Part shown: positions 47,567 to 56,550 of the stretch, piece after piece
Numbering within the stretch: the stretch's first letter is position 1
Layout of the letters: each line of letters begins with the position of its first letter
From: Streptomyces calvus
Lineage (GTDB): Bacteria > Actinomycetota > Actinomycetes > Streptomycetales > Streptomycetaceae
DNA: 64,000 nucleotides
Direction of reading: 5' to 3'
Assembly: GCF_006782915.1 (NCBI RefSeq)
Contig: NZ_VCNP01000049.1
Location: 1 to 64,000 of the forward strand
The notes under the pieces: generated by a model
What the model saw: only the letters and a program-made list of their open reading frames with translations
Told to the model about the DNA's origin: nothing
Databases searched by the model: none
Translations under genes and position numbers: made by a program

Positions 47567-50314
47567 CTACGCGTCCCCGCCCGCCACGCCCGGGTCGGCC
47601 GCGGCGACGTCGAGGAGCCGGTAGCGGTCGACGGCCTGCTTCAGCACCGACCGGTCGACCTTGCCCTCCCGGGCCAGCTCGGTGAGGACCGCGACCACCA
47701 CCGACTGCGCGTCGATGTGGAAGAACCGCCGCGCCGCCCCGCGCGTGTCCGCGAACCCGAAACCGTCCGCGCCCAGCGACTGGTACGTCCCCGGCACCCA
47801 GCGCGCGATCTGGTCCGGAACCGACCGCATCCAGTCGGACACCGCCACCACCGGCCCCTGCGCCCCCGCCAGCTTGCGCGTCACGTACGGCACGCGCTGC
47901 TCCTCCTCGGGACGCAGCAGGTTGTGCTCCTCGCAGGCCACCGCGTCGCGCCGCAGCTCGTTCCAGGAGGTCGCCGACCAGACGTCCGCCTTGACGTTCC
48001 ACTCCTCGGCGAGGATCTGCTGCGCCTCGATCGCCCACGGCAGCGCGACACCGGAGGCCAGGATCTGCGCCGGCAGTGCGCCCGCCGGGCCCTCGCTGAA
48101 GCGGTACAGGCCCTTGAGGATGCCCTCGACGTCGACGTTCTCCGGCTCGGCCGGGTGCTGGATCGGCTCGTTGTAGACGGTCAGGTAGTAGAAGACGTCC
48201 TCGCCGTGCGGGTGCTTCTCGTCGGAGCCGTACATCCGGCGCAGACCGTCCTTGACGATGTGCGCGATCTCGAAGCCGAAGGCCGGGTCGTAGGCGACGC
48301 AGGCCGGGTTCGTGGACGCCAGCAGCTGCGAGTGCCCGTCCGCGTGCTGGAGCCCCTCGCCGGTCAGCGTCGTACGTCCCGCGGTCGCGCCCAGGACGAA
48401 ACCGCGCGCCAGCTGGTCGGCCATCTGCCAGAACTGGTCGCCGGTGCGCTGGAAACCGAACATCGAATAGAAGACGTACACCGGGATCAGCGGCTCGCCG
48501 TGCGTGGCGTACGCCGATCCGGCGGCGATCAGCGAGGCCGTGCAGCCGGCCTCGGAGATGCCGTCGTGCAGCATCTGACCGTTCGGCGCCTCCTTGTAGG
48601 CGAGCAGCAGATCCCGGTCCACCGCCTCGTACTGCTGGCCGAGCGGGTTGTAGATCTTCGCGCTCGGGAAGAACGAGTCCATGCCGAACGTGCGGTACTC
48701 GTCCGGTGCGATCAGCACGAACCGCTTGCCGATCTCCTTGTCCCGCATGAGGTCCTTGAGGAGCCGGACGAAGGCCATGGTGGTCGCGATGGACTGCTGA
48801 CCCGACCCCTTCTTCACGGTCGCGTACGCCGTGTCGTCCGGCAGGGCGAGCGGCTTCGACCGCACCACCCGCGTCGGCACGTAGCCGCCGAGCGACCTGC
48901 GGCGGTCGTGCATGTACTGCATCTCCTCGGTGTCCGGGCCCGGGTGGTAGTACGGCGGCACACCGGACTCGAGGTCCTTGTCGGGGATCGGCAGGTGCAG
49001 CCGGTCCCGGAAGCGCTTGAGGTCGTCGACCGTCAGCTTCTTCATCTGGTGCGTGGCGTTGCGGCCCTCGAAGTTCGGGCCCAGCGTCCAGCCCTTGACC
49101 GTCTTGGCGAGGATCACCGTCGGCTGGCCCTTGTGCTCGACCGCCGCCTTGTACGCCGCGTAGATCTTGCGGTGGTCGTGGCCGCCGCGGCCCAGGTGCA
49201 GGATCTGGTCGTCGGTCATGCCCTCGACCATCGCGCGCAGCCGGTGGTCGTCGCCGAAGAAGTGCTGCCTGATGTACGCGCCGGACTCGGTGGCGTACGT
49301 CTGGAACTGGCCGTCCGGCGTGGTGTTCATCCGGTCGACCAGGATCCCGTCCCGGTCCTGCGCGAGCAGCGGGTCCCAGCTGCGGTCCCAGATCAGCTTG
49401 ATCACGTTCCAGCCGGCGCCCCGGAAGACCGACTCCAGCTCCTGGATGATCTTGCCGTTGCCGCGGACCGGCCCGTCGAGCCGCTGGAGGTTGCAGTTGA
49501 CGACGAAGGTCAGGTTGTCCAGGCCCTCCCGCGCGGCGATTGTCAGCTGGCCCAGCGACTCCGGCTCGTCCATCTCGCCGTCGCCGAGGAACGCCCACAC
49601 GTGCGACTTCGACGTGTCCGCGATCCCGCGCGCGTGCATGTAGCGGTTCATCCGCGCCTGGTAGATCGCACCGATCGGGCCGAGCCCCATCGACACCGTC
49701 GGGAACTCCCAGAAGTCCGGCATCGACCGCGGGTGCGGATACGACGACAGCGCGTACGGCGCCTTCGACTTCTCCTGGCGGAAGCCGTCCAGGTGCCGCT
49801 CGCTGAGCCGGTCCAGCAGGTACGCGCGGGCGTAGATGCCGGGCGAGGCGTGCCCCTGGAAGAAGACCTGGTCGCCGCCGTCGCCCTCGTCCTTGCCGCG
49901 GAAGAAGTGGTTGAAGCCCACGTCGTACAGCGACGCGGAGGAGGCGAAGGTGGCGATGTGGCCGCCGACGCCGATGCCCGGCCGCTGCGCGCGCGAGACC
50001 ATCACCGCGGCGTTCCAGCGGGTCGCGTTGAGGATCCTGCGTTCGATCTCCTCGTTGCCCGGGAAGAACGGCTCGGCCCGGGTCGGGATGGTGTTGACGT
50101 AGTCCGTGCTGCGCATCTCGGGCACGGCCACACGCTTCTCGCGGGCACGTTCGATCAGTCGCAGCATCAGGTAGCGGGCCCGCTCCCGGCCGCGCTCGTC
50201 CACCGCGGCGTCGAGGGAGTCGAGCCACTCCTGCGTTTCCTCGGGATCGAAGTCAGGAACCTGACTCGGAAGGCCGCCAATGATGATCGGGTTGCGATCT
50301 GATGCGGAAGCCAC
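47567..50314 (-). CDS. aceE: Pyruvate dehydrogenase E1 component, homodimeric type
   Basis: Thiamine-diphosphate enzyme of 915 aa that decarboxylates pyruvate for the pyruvate dehydrogenase complex. The ThDP-binding motif is GDGEMDEPESLGQL followed 27 residues later by VNCNLQRLDG. Other AceE blocks include IATFASSASLYDVGFNHFFRG and YVFYSMFGFQRTGDQFWQMAD. Length matches the homodimeric E. coli and Mycobacterium type. The GTG at 50314 has AAGGA 5 nt upstream. It stands alone, without E2 or E3 genes, as usual in Streptomyces. Confidence 0.96.
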   Translation of the reverse strand: MASASDRNPIIIGGLPSQVPDFDPEETQEWLDSLDAAVDERGRERARYLMLRLIERAREKRVAVPEMRSTDYVNTIPTRAEPFFPGNEEIERRILNATRWNAAVMVSRAQRPGIGVGGHIATFASSASLYDVGFNHFFRGKDEGDGGDQVFFQGHASPGIYARAYLLDRLSERHLDGFRQEKSKAPYALSSYPHPRSMPDFWEFPTVSMGLGPIGAIYQARMNRYMHARGIADTSKSHVWAFLGDGEMDEPESLGQLTIAAREGLDNLTFVVNCNLQRLDGPVRGNGKIIQELESVFRGAGWNVIKLIWDRSWDPLLAQDRDGILVDRMNTTPDGQFQTYATESGAYIRQHFFGDDHRLRAMVEGMTDDQILHLGRGGHDHRKIYAAYKAAVEHKGQPTVILAKTVKGWTLGPNFEGRNATHQMKKLTVDDLKRFRDRLHLPIPDKDLESGVPPYYHPGPDTEEMQYMHDRRRSLGGYVPTRVVRSKPLALPDDTAYATVKKGSGQQSIATTMAFVRLLKDLMRDKEIGKRFVLIAPDEYRTFGMDSFFPSAKIYNPLGQQYEAVDRDLLLAYKEAPNGQMLHDGISEAGCTASLIAAGSAYATHGEPLIPVYVFYSMFGFQRTGDQFWQMADQLARGFVLGATAGRTTLTGEGLQHADGHSQLLASTNPACVAYDPAFGFEIAHIVKDGLRRMYGSDEKHPHGEDVFYYLTVYNEPIQHPAEPENVDVEGILKGLYRFSEGPAGALPAQILASGVALPWAIEAQQILAEEWNVKADVWSATSWNELRRDAVACEEHNLLRPEEEQRVPYVTRKLAGAQGPVVAVSDWMRSVPDQIARWVPGTYQSLGADGFGFADTRGAARRFFHIDAQSVVVAVLTELAREGKVDRSVLKQAVDRYRLLDVAAADPGVAGGDA

Positions 50315-50717
50315 GCTGTTCCTTACCTGTCAGAGGGCCGTGAGGGGGCCGCTGTTTCGCTGATACGGCCGGATTTGCGCCGCTCCCCATGGTCCACCCC
50401 GGGGCCGCGGACGTCATCTCTACCGGGAGGTAATCCGCAGGCGGGACCGGTACGGTGACGCATGGGGCGAATACCATCGAGTCTCGTACCCACAGACGGT
50501 TCCCAAACGCCCAAACGGGGCACAAAGGTGTGGTGCACGTCACTGCGGGCCATCATGGTGTGCCTGGAGTCGCGGTGACCCGGCGGGGATCGTCACCGGT
50601 TCGGCGGTCTGGACGGCCGGGTACTTGCGCGATCCGTCCCGCCCGTGTGGACTACGGCCAATGCTTCGCGCACGCGCGTGGCTGAGTTATTCCCAAGACA
50701 TGATCAGGAGGCAACCC
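50315..50717. other. 403-bp divergent gap between aceE and the DUF3052 gene
   Basis: Holds the regulatory regions of two divergent genes. No protein with a ribosome-binding site, no RNA gene and no strong hairpin was seen. An AGGAGG site at 50706-50711 belongs to the DUF3052 gene. Confidence 0.5.
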
Positions 50718-51155
50718 GTGAGCGCGACCGCGGACCACGCGGAGGAGCGGACGAACCCTGCCGCCAGGCTGGGGTTCCAGCCCGGGCAGGTGGTCCAGGA
50801 GATCGGCTACGACGACGACGTCGACCAGGAGCTCCGCGAGGCCATTGAGGGCGTCATCGAGAGCGATCTTGTCGATGAGGACTACGACGACGTGGCCGAC
50901 GCCGTTGTGTTGTGGTTCCGCGACGACGACGGCGACCTGACGGATGCGCTGGTGGATGCCACCACGTACATCGAAGAGGGCGGCGCGATCCTGCTGCTGA
51001 CGCCGAAGACCGGCCGTTCGGGATACGTCGAGCCGAGCGACATCTCGGAAGCGGCCACCACGGCCGGCCTGACGGCGTCCAAGAGCGTCAGTGTGGGCAA
51101 GGACTGGAGCGGCAGCCGCCTGGCGACGCCGAAGGCCGCCAAGTCGAAGCGGTAG
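50718..51155 (+). CDS. DUF3052 family protein
   Basis: Cytoplasmic acidic protein of 145 aa in a family confined to actinobacteria, function unknown. Landmarks are ARLGFQPGQVVQEIGYDDDV and WFRDDDGDLTDALVDATTYI, then LTPKTGRSGYVEPSDI. The GTG at 50718 follows AGGAGG by 6 nt. It is next to a peroxiredoxin on the same strand, an arrangement often conserved in actinobacteria. Confidence 0.9.
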   Translation: MSATADHAEERTNPAARLGFQPGQVVQEIGYDDDVDQELREAIEGVIESDLVDEDYDDVADAVVLWFRDDDGDLTDALVDATTYIEEGGAILLLTPKTGRSGYVEPSDISEAATTAGLTASKSVSVGKDWSGSRLATPKAAKSKR

Positions 51156-51272
51156 GCAGTACGTCGTCGGGACGGGCCGGCCGCATCGCGCGTCGGCCCG
51201 TCCGCCGGCCTGTCGTACCCCCTGCGTAGGGTGTTTCCGAGCGAACCACCCTCCGAAGGGATGAACACGACG

Positions 51273-51731
51273 ATGGCGATCCAGGTCGGCGACAAGGCCC
51301 CCGACTTCGAGCTCAAGGACAACCACGGCGCCACCGTGAAGCTGTCCGACTTCCGCGGACAGAAGAACGTGGTGCTGCTCTTCTACCCGTTCGCCTTCAC
51401 CGGCGTGTGCACCGGCGAGCTGTGCGAGCTGCGCGACAACCTGCCGCGGTTCTCCGACCGTGACACCCAGGTGCTCGCCGTCTCCAACGACTCCATCCAC
51501 ACCCTGCGCGTCTTCGGTGAGCAGGAGGGCCTCGAGTACCCGCTGCTCAGCGACTTCTGGCCGCACGGCAACGTCTCGCGTGCCTACGGCGTCTTCGACG
51601 AGGACAAGGGATGCGCGGTGCGCGGGACCTTCGTCATCGACAAGGAGGGCGTCGTGCGCTGGACCGTCGTCAACGGCCTGCCGGACGCCCGTGACCTGAA
51701 CGAGTACGTCAAGGCGCTCGACACCCTGTGA
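51273..51731 (+). CDS. Peroxiredoxin, AhpE/1-Cys-like
   Basis: Thiol peroxidase of 152 aa that reduces peroxides. The peroxidatic Cys is in YPFAFTGVCTGELCELRDN (TxxC form with Pro earlier), with a second Cys three residues on and another near residue 115. The domain opens IQVGDKAPDFELKDNHG. AhpE-type enzymes use mycothiol/mycoredoxin or thioredoxin in actinobacteria. The ATG at 51273 is chosen by family length; an ATG at 51261 is in frame. Confidence 0.92.
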   Translation: MAIQVGDKAPDFELKDNHGATVKLSDFRGQKNVVLLFYPFAFTGVCTGELCELRDNLPRFSDRDTQVLAVSNDSIHTLRVFGEQEGLEYPLLSDFWPHGNVSRAYGVFDEDKGCAVRGTFVIDKEGVVRWTVVNGLPDARDLNEYVKALDTL

Positions 51732-51844
51732 TTGTTCGGTTCCAGGGCCTGCGGGCGCCGGGAACCCGTCACTAGGATCGACTCGTTGATCCGACATCCA
51801 ACGCACTACGGGGCTTCCCGCCCCTGGACACCAATGGAGGACTC

Positions 51845-52420
51845 GTGGGAGTCAGCCTCAGCAAGGGCGGCAACGTATCGCTGACCAAGGAGGCGCCCGG
51901 CCTGACCGCGGTCATCGTCGGACTGGGGTGGGACGTCCGCACCACGACCGGCACCGACTTCGACCTGGACGCCAGCGCCCTGCTGCTGAACAGCTCGGGC
52001 AAGGTCTCCAGCGACCAGCACTTCATCTTCTTCAACAACCTGAAGAGCCCCGACGGCTCGGTCGAGCACACCGGTGACAACCTCACCGGTGAGGGCGAGG
52101 GCGACGACGAGCAGATCAAGGTCAACCTGGCCGGCGTCCCGGCGGACATCGAGAAGATCGTCTTCCCGGTCTCCATCTACGACGCCGAGACCCGCCAGCA
52201 GTCCTTCGGCCAGGTGCGCAACGCGTTCATCCGCGTCGTCAACCAGGCCGGCGGCGCCGAGATCGCCCGCTACGACCTGTCGGAGGACGCCTCCACCGAG
52301 ACCGCCATGGTCTTCGGCGAGCTGTACCGGCACGGCGCGGAGTGGAAGTTCCGCGCCATCGGCCAGGGCTACGCCTCCGGCCTGCGCGGCATCGCGCAGG
52401 ACTTCGGCGTGAACGTCTGA
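51845..52420 (+). CDS. terD: TerD family stress protein (first)
   Basis: Calcium-binding TerD protein of 191 aa, the standard length. Family motifs are intact: VGLGWDVRTTTGTDFDLDAS, FFNNLKSPDGSVEHTGDNLT, GEGEGDDEQIKVNL and GELYRHGAEWKFRAIGQGY; the acidic residues of these blocks bind Ca2+ in TerD proteins. The GTG at 51845 follows GGAGG. It opens the Ter module; a near-identical copy follows. Roles in metal, tellurite and phage stress are known for the family. Confidence 0.94.
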   Translation: MGVSLSKGGNVSLTKEAPGLTAVIVGLGWDVRTTTGTDFDLDASALLLNSSGKVSSDQHFIFFNNLKSPDGSVEHTGDNLTGEGEGDDEQIKVNLAGVPADIEKIVFPVSIYDAETRQQSFGQVRNAFIRVVNQAGGAEIARYDLSEDASTETAMVFGELYRHGAEWKFRAIGQGYASGLRGIAQDFGVNV

Positions 52421-52474
52421 GACGGCCACGCCCGGGCGGCCACGCCCGAGCACGGCCGCACGGCCGCACCGCCC

Positions 52475-52500
52475 GGCGCCGCACGTTTACGTGCGGCGCC
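52475..52500. terminator. Perfect 26-nt palindromic hairpin between the terD copies
   Basis: GGCGCCGCACGT pairs with ACGTGCGGCGCC around a 2-nt loop, 12-bp stem, 55 bp after the first terD stop. Probably a terminator or processing structure. Confidence 0.75.
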
Positions 52501-52546
52501 GGACGCGCAGTACGAGCAGAGAAACATCACCTGGGGAGGGACCAGA

Positions 52547-53122
52547 ATGGGCGTCACGCTCGCCAAGGGGGGCAATGTCTCCCTGTCCAAGGCCGCACCG
52601 AACCTCACGCAGGTGATGGTCGGGCTCGGCTGGGACGCGCGCTCCACCACCGGAGCCCCCTTCGACCTCGACGCCAGTGCGCTGATGTGCACCGGCGGCC
52701 GGGTCATGGGGGACGAGTACTTCGTCTTCTACAACCAGCTCACGAGCCCGGACGGCTCGGTGGAGCACACCGGCGACAACCTCACCGGCGAGGGCGACGG
52801 CGACGACGAGTCCCTGCTGGTCGACCTGTCCAGGGTGCCGGCCCAGTGCGACAAGATCGTCTTTCCGGTCTCCATCCACATGGCCGACGAGCGGGGTCAG
52901 ACCTTCGGACAGGTCAGCAACGCCTTCATCCGCGTGGTGAACCAGGCCGACGGCCAGGAGCTGGCCCGCTACGACCTGAGCGAGGACGCCTCCACCGAGA
53001 CGGCGATGATCTTCGGCGAGCTGTACCGCTATCAGGCAGAGTGGAAGTTCCGTGCAGTGGGACAGGGGTACGCGTCGGGGCTGCGGGGCATCGCTCTAGA
53101 CTTCGGAGTCAACGTTTCGTAA
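52547..53122 (+). CDS. terD: TerD family stress protein (second)
   Basis: TerD paralogue of 191 aa, aligned without gaps to the preceding gene. It conserves VGLGWDARSTTGAPFDLDAS, YNQLTSPDGSVEHTGDNLT and GEGDGDDESLLVDL, and the C-terminus GYASGLRGIALDFGVNVS. The two genes share long identical stretches, indicating a recent tandem duplication or conversion. The ATG at 52547 has GGGAGG upstream. The TerC-like gene begins 49 bp downstream. Confidence 0.94.
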   Translation: MGVTLAKGGNVSLSKAAPNLTQVMVGLGWDARSTTGAPFDLDASALMCTGGRVMGDEYFVFYNQLTSPDGSVEHTGDNLTGEGDGDDESLLVDLSRVPAQCDKIVFPVSIHMADERGQTFGQVSNAFIRVVNQADGQELARYDLSEDASTETAMIFGELYRYQAEWKFRAVGQGYASGLRGIALDFGVNVS

Positions 53123-53171
53123 AGCCGATCACGGCAGCGGGGGAGACCCGTTAACACACCTGGGGTAGCCA

Positions 53172-54311
53172 GTGGTTCTGAAAACCTTCGGCTGGTCGTT
53201 CGCGGTCACCGCGCTCGGCCTGGTCGCAGCGGTTCTCTTCGGGGGGTGGACCGCCTTCGGCATCGTGGCGATCCTCTCCATCCTCGAGATCTCGCTGTCC
53301 TTCGACAACGCGGTGGTCAACGCCGGAATCCTGAAGAAGATGAATGCCTTCTGGCAGAAGATCTTCCTCACCATCGGCATCCTGATCGCCGTCTTCGGTA
53401 TGCGACTGGTCTTCCCCGTCGTGATCGTCGCCGTCAGTGCTCAGCTCGGTCCGATCGAGGCGGTCGACCTCGCGCTCAGTGACAAGGACCGTTACCAGGA
53501 GCTCGTCACCGACGCCCACCCGGCGATCGCCGCGTTCGGTGGCATGTTCCTGCTGATGATCTTCCTGGACTTCATCTTCGAGGACCGGGACATCAAGTGG
53601 CTCGGCTGGCTGGAGCGCCCGCTGGCCAAGCTCGGCAAGGTCGACATGCTGTCGGTCTGCATCGCGCTGATCTTCTTGATGATCGCCGCCATGGCGTTCG
53701 CGACCCACGCCCACCAGCACGGCGGGGCGCACGTCGACAAGTCGTCCACGGTCCTGTTGTCCGGTGTCGCCGGTCTGATCACCTACATGATCGTGGGCGG
53801 TCTGTCCGGCTACTTCGAGGACAAGCTCGAAGAGGAGGAGGAACGCGAACACGACGAGGAGGAGAAGGCCGCACGCGAGGGCAAGCCCCGCTCGGCGGTC
53901 GCCCTGGCCGGCAAGGCCGCGTTCTTCATGTTCCTCTACCTCGAGGTCCTGGACGCGTCCTTCTCCTTCGACGGCGTGATCGGCGCCTTCGCCATCACCA
54001 ACGACATCGTCCTGATGGCCCTGGGCCTGGGCATCGGCGCCATGTACGTCCGGTCGCTCACCGTCTACCTGGTCCGCCAGGGCACCCTGGACGAGTACGT
54101 CTACCTGGAGCACGGTGCGCACTACGCCATCGGCGCGCTGGCGATGATTTTGCTCGTCACCATCCGGTACGAGATCCACGAGCTCATCACCGGCTCCATC
54201 GGCGTCATCCTGATCGGCGCCTCCTTCTGGTCCTCCGTCCGCCGCAACAAGAGGCTGGCGGCGGCCGAGGGAAACGCCGACGACAAGACTGAGGTCTCCT
54301 CCGGGGTGTGA
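53172..54311 (+). CDS. TerC-like membrane protein, DUF475 family
   Basis: Integral membrane protein of 379 aa with about nine spans. The TerC-type acidic motifs are SLSFDNAVVNAGILKKMN near residue 40 and LDASFSFDGVIGAFAITND in the second half; these Asp residues are implicated in metal movement in TerC proteins. A charged loop EEEEEREHDEEEKAA splits the two halves. It is placed between terD genes, matching the TerC-TerD membrane-associated metal-sensing complex. The start is GTG 53172 with GGGG 10 nt upstream. Confidence 0.9.
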   Translation: MVLKTFGWSFAVTALGLVAAVLFGGWTAFGIVAILSILEISLSFDNAVVNAGILKKMNAFWQKIFLTIGILIAVFGMRLVFPVVIVAVSAQLGPIEAVDLALSDKDRYQELVTDAHPAIAAFGGMFLLMIFLDFIFEDRDIKWLGWLERPLAKLGKVDMLSVCIALIFLMIAAMAFATHAHQHGGAHVDKSSTVLLSGVAGLITYMIVGGLSGYFEDKLEEEEEREHDEEEKAAREGKPRSAVALAGKAAFFMFLYLEVLDASFSFDGVIGAFAITNDIVLMALGLGIGAMYVRSLTVYLVRQGTLDEYVYLEHGAHYAIGALAMILLVTIRYEIHELITGSIGVILIGASFWSSVRRNKRLAAAEGNADDKTEVSSGV

Positions 54312-54336
54312 CAGCCCTCGGCGTGAGGAACGCTCT

Positions 54337-54382
54337 CGACGGGGCGGCCACCGAGGACCACTCCTCGGCAGCCGCCCCGTCG
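54337..54382. terminator. Compound hairpin after the DUF475 gene
   Basis: Outer 12-bp stem (CGACGGGGCGGC with its complement) enclosing an inner 7-bp stem (CCGAGGA/TCCTCGG). It starts 26 bp after the stop. Confidence 0.75.
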
Positions 54383-54448
54383 GCCGTCCGGGACCACACG
54401 GTCCCCGGCCGGCCCGGGCGGGGTTCGGCAACTGGACTTGGGGCGGGA

Positions 54449-55186
54449 ATGGGTTTCCTGGACGGACTGCGGGGCGGCCGCGAGAGCGCCTTCGACTCGG
54501 GCAACGCGGCCACCAACGCCATCGAACTGACCAAACGGCACGGTCAGATATCCCTGACCAAACAGAGCGCGGCCACCGGCCACCTGCGGATCAACCTGAG
54601 CTGGCGGATGCGCACCTCCGACTTCGGCGGCACCCAGCGGGAGAGCCTGCTGCGCCACCCGCTCAAGGCGCTCAAGCCGCCGGAGGTCGTCGGGCACAGC
54701 CAGAGCATGGTCAACGTCGACCTCGACCTGGGCTGTCTGTACGAGCTGCAGGACGGCACCAAGGGCGTGGTGCAGCCCCTCGGCGGCTTCCTCGGCGACG
54801 TCAACGAACCGCCGTACGTCAAGCTGAGCGGCGACGACCGGTTCGGCTCGGGCTCCGGCGAGACGATGTACGTCAACCTGGACCACCGGGAGAACATCAA
54901 ACGCCTGCTGGTCTTCGCCTACATCTACGACCAGACGCCCGCCTTCGACCGCACGCACGCCATGGTCACGCTCTACCCCAGCAACGGCCCGCGGATCGAG
55001 ATCGGCCTCGACGAGCGCCATCCGCAGGCCCGCTCCTGCGCGGTAGTGATGATCGAGAACGTCAAGAACGAGATCATCGTGCGGCGCGAGGTGAAGTTCG
55101 TCTACGGCTTCCAGGCGGAGCTGGACCGGCTGTACGGGTGGGGCCTGCAGTGGGGCCGCGGTTTCAAGACGAAGGCCGATCGCTGA
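54449..55186 (+). CDS. TerD-related protein, TerA/TerZ-like
   Basis: Protein of 245 aa with a TerD-family fold but diverged metal-binding blocks: ISLTKQSAATGHLRINLSWRM, VNVDLDLGCLYELQDGTKGVVQ, ERHPQARSCAVVMIENVKNE and KFVYGFQAELDRLYGWGLQW. It is longer than TerD by an N-terminal segment. It lacks the SPDGSVEHTGDN block, so it may bind metal differently or act as an adaptor. The ATG at 54449 follows GGGGCGGG. It is the fourth ter gene on this strand. Confidence 0.82.
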   Translation: MGFLDGLRGGRESAFDSGNAATNAIELTKRHGQISLTKQSAATGHLRINLSWRMRTSDFGGTQRESLLRHPLKALKPPEVVGHSQSMVNVDLDLGCLYELQDGTKGVVQPLGGFLGDVNEPPYVKLSGDDRFGSGSGETMYVNLDHRENIKRLLVFAYIYDQTPAFDRTHAMVTLYPSNGPRIEIGLDERHPQARSCAVVMIENVKNEIIVRREVKFVYGFQAELDRLYGWGLQWGRGFKTKADR

Positions 55187-55250
55187 GGAGCACCCGGCCT
55201 CCGCTCCCTTCCGGGACGGAGGCCGAGCCCGCGCAGCGGTGTCTGCCCGG

Positions 55251-55441
55251 CTAGCGCCTGTCGTTTGGATCATGTCGGTTTTCGCGGGGCGTGGCACGCA
55301 CATCTGCTGCGTTGTCGTCGGTTGTCGACGCTCCGCGTCGCCGCCCTCCTCCGCCTTGCAGCTGCACGCACCACGCCCCGCTCGGGTGGGCTGAGAAGCG
55401 CTGCGTCTCCCAGCCGACCTGATCCAAACGACAGACCCTAG
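55251..55441. mobile_element. 191-bp MITE-like element with 28-bp terminal inverted repeats
   Basis: Ends begin CTAG and contain TGTCGTTTGGATCA; the 28-bp arms (55251-55278 and 55414-55441) match at 25 of 28 positions. An internal imperfect inverted repeat (GCGGGGCGTGG ... CCACGCCCCGC) means most of the element can fold into one long hairpin. No coding capacity. The right end overlaps the TAG stop of the gene at 55438. A diverged, shorter relative is at 22541. Confidence 0.75.
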
Positions 55442-56379
55442 CGCCCGATGAACTGCGGCCCCTGCGGCGGAAGCCGGAAGTCCGGGTCGGGGGCGGCGGT
55501 GGGCGGCGGCGGGAAGCCGTAGCCGGACGGCGCGGCCGTGGCGGCCGGGGCGGCGGGCGCCGGCGGATAGCCGTAGGCGGGCTGCGCGGCCGGGTGCGGA
55601 TAGCCGTAGGCCGGCTGGACGGCCGGGGGCTGCTGCGGCGGGTAGCCGTACGCGGGCTGTGCGGGCACGCCCGGCGGCTGCTCGGGCGGAAGCGGCCGGG
55701 ACACCTCGGGTGACGGCGGGACGACCGGGGGGTGCGCCTGGGTCAGGGCCTCGGAGGAGGACGGCTCGGGGGCCCGGGTCTGCGTGGTGGCGGGCGGCTG
55801 CTGGGTGGTGGTGTCGCCGGAGTCCTGCGCGGCCTCCGACTCGTCCACCGAGATGCCGAAGTCGGTCGCCAGGCCCTTCAGCCCGTTCGAGTAGCCCTCA
55901 CCGAGCGCGCGGAACTTCCAGCCCTCCCCGCGCCGGTACAGCTCGCCGCAGATCAGCGCGGTCTCCTGGCCCGTCTCCGGCTTGACGTCGAAGTACGCCA
56001 GCGCGTCCCCGTCGGCGGCCTGGGCGTCGTACAGCAGGATGCGCAGCGACCGTACGCTGTCGAACGTGACGCCGTCCGCCGACGCGACGATCAGAATCCG
56101 GCCGACGCCGGACTCGACACCGGCCAGATCTGTCTGGATCGTGTCCGTCAGGCCCTCGGCGACGCGTTTCTTGCCGAGCCGCCACACCTTCCCGGAAGGG
56201 TGCCGGGGCTGGTTGTAGAAGACGAAGTCCTCGTCGGAGCGCACACGATCGTCGGGGCCGAGGAGCAGCGCGGAGGCGTCGACGTCCGGCACCCCCTGCC
56301 CGGGCGACCAGCGCAGCACGGCACGTACCGTGGTGGCCTCGAGTGGGACGTTCGACCCCTTCAGCATCGCGTGCGTCAT
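55438..56379 (-). CDS. TerD-domain protein with Pro-rich tail
   Basis: Protein of 313 aa. The TerD domain (about residues 1-180) includes VLRWSPGQGVPDVDASALLL, DFVFYNQPRHPSGKVWRLGK and LICGELYRRGEGWKFRALGE. The last 130 residues are Pro/Gln/Ala/Tyr-rich with repeated QPAYGYP motifs, a likely protein-binding tail. It is transcribed against the other ter genes and divergent from the lyase gene at 56551. The stop is inside the end of a MITE-like element. Confidence 0.9.
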   Translation of the reverse strand: MTHAMLKGSNVPLEATTVRAVLRWSPGQGVPDVDASALLLGPDDRVRSDEDFVFYNQPRHPSGKVWRLGKKRVAEGLTDTIQTDLAGVESGVGRILIVASADGVTFDSVRSLRILLYDAQAADGDALAYFDVKPETGQETALICGELYRRGEGWKFRALGEGYSNGLKGLATDFGISVDESEAAQDSGDTTTQQPPATTQTRAPEPSSSEALTQAHPPVVPPSPEVSRPLPPEQPPGVPAQPAYGYPPQQPPAVQPAYGYPHPAAQPAYGYPPAPAAPAATAAPSGYGFPPPPTAAPDPDFRLPPQGPQFIGR

Positions 56380-56550
56380 GCGGTCATCCTGCCTTCTCCG
56401 TCCTGGTCACGACAACGTGGGGGTGTGGAGCCGACACAGTGGGGTTACCGGAAGTTCATGGCCGGAGGGAACCTCCGACATGGATCTCTACGTACTATTA
56501 CCGGCCACCTTTTCCCAACACGGATCACCCAGAGGCCACGGGGGAGTTCA

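Noticed and set aside
47357..50302. A 981-codon open frame antisense to aceE
   Set aside because: Pure antisense shadow of a highly GC3-biased gene; no start with a ribosome-binding site and Arg/Val/His-rich composition.
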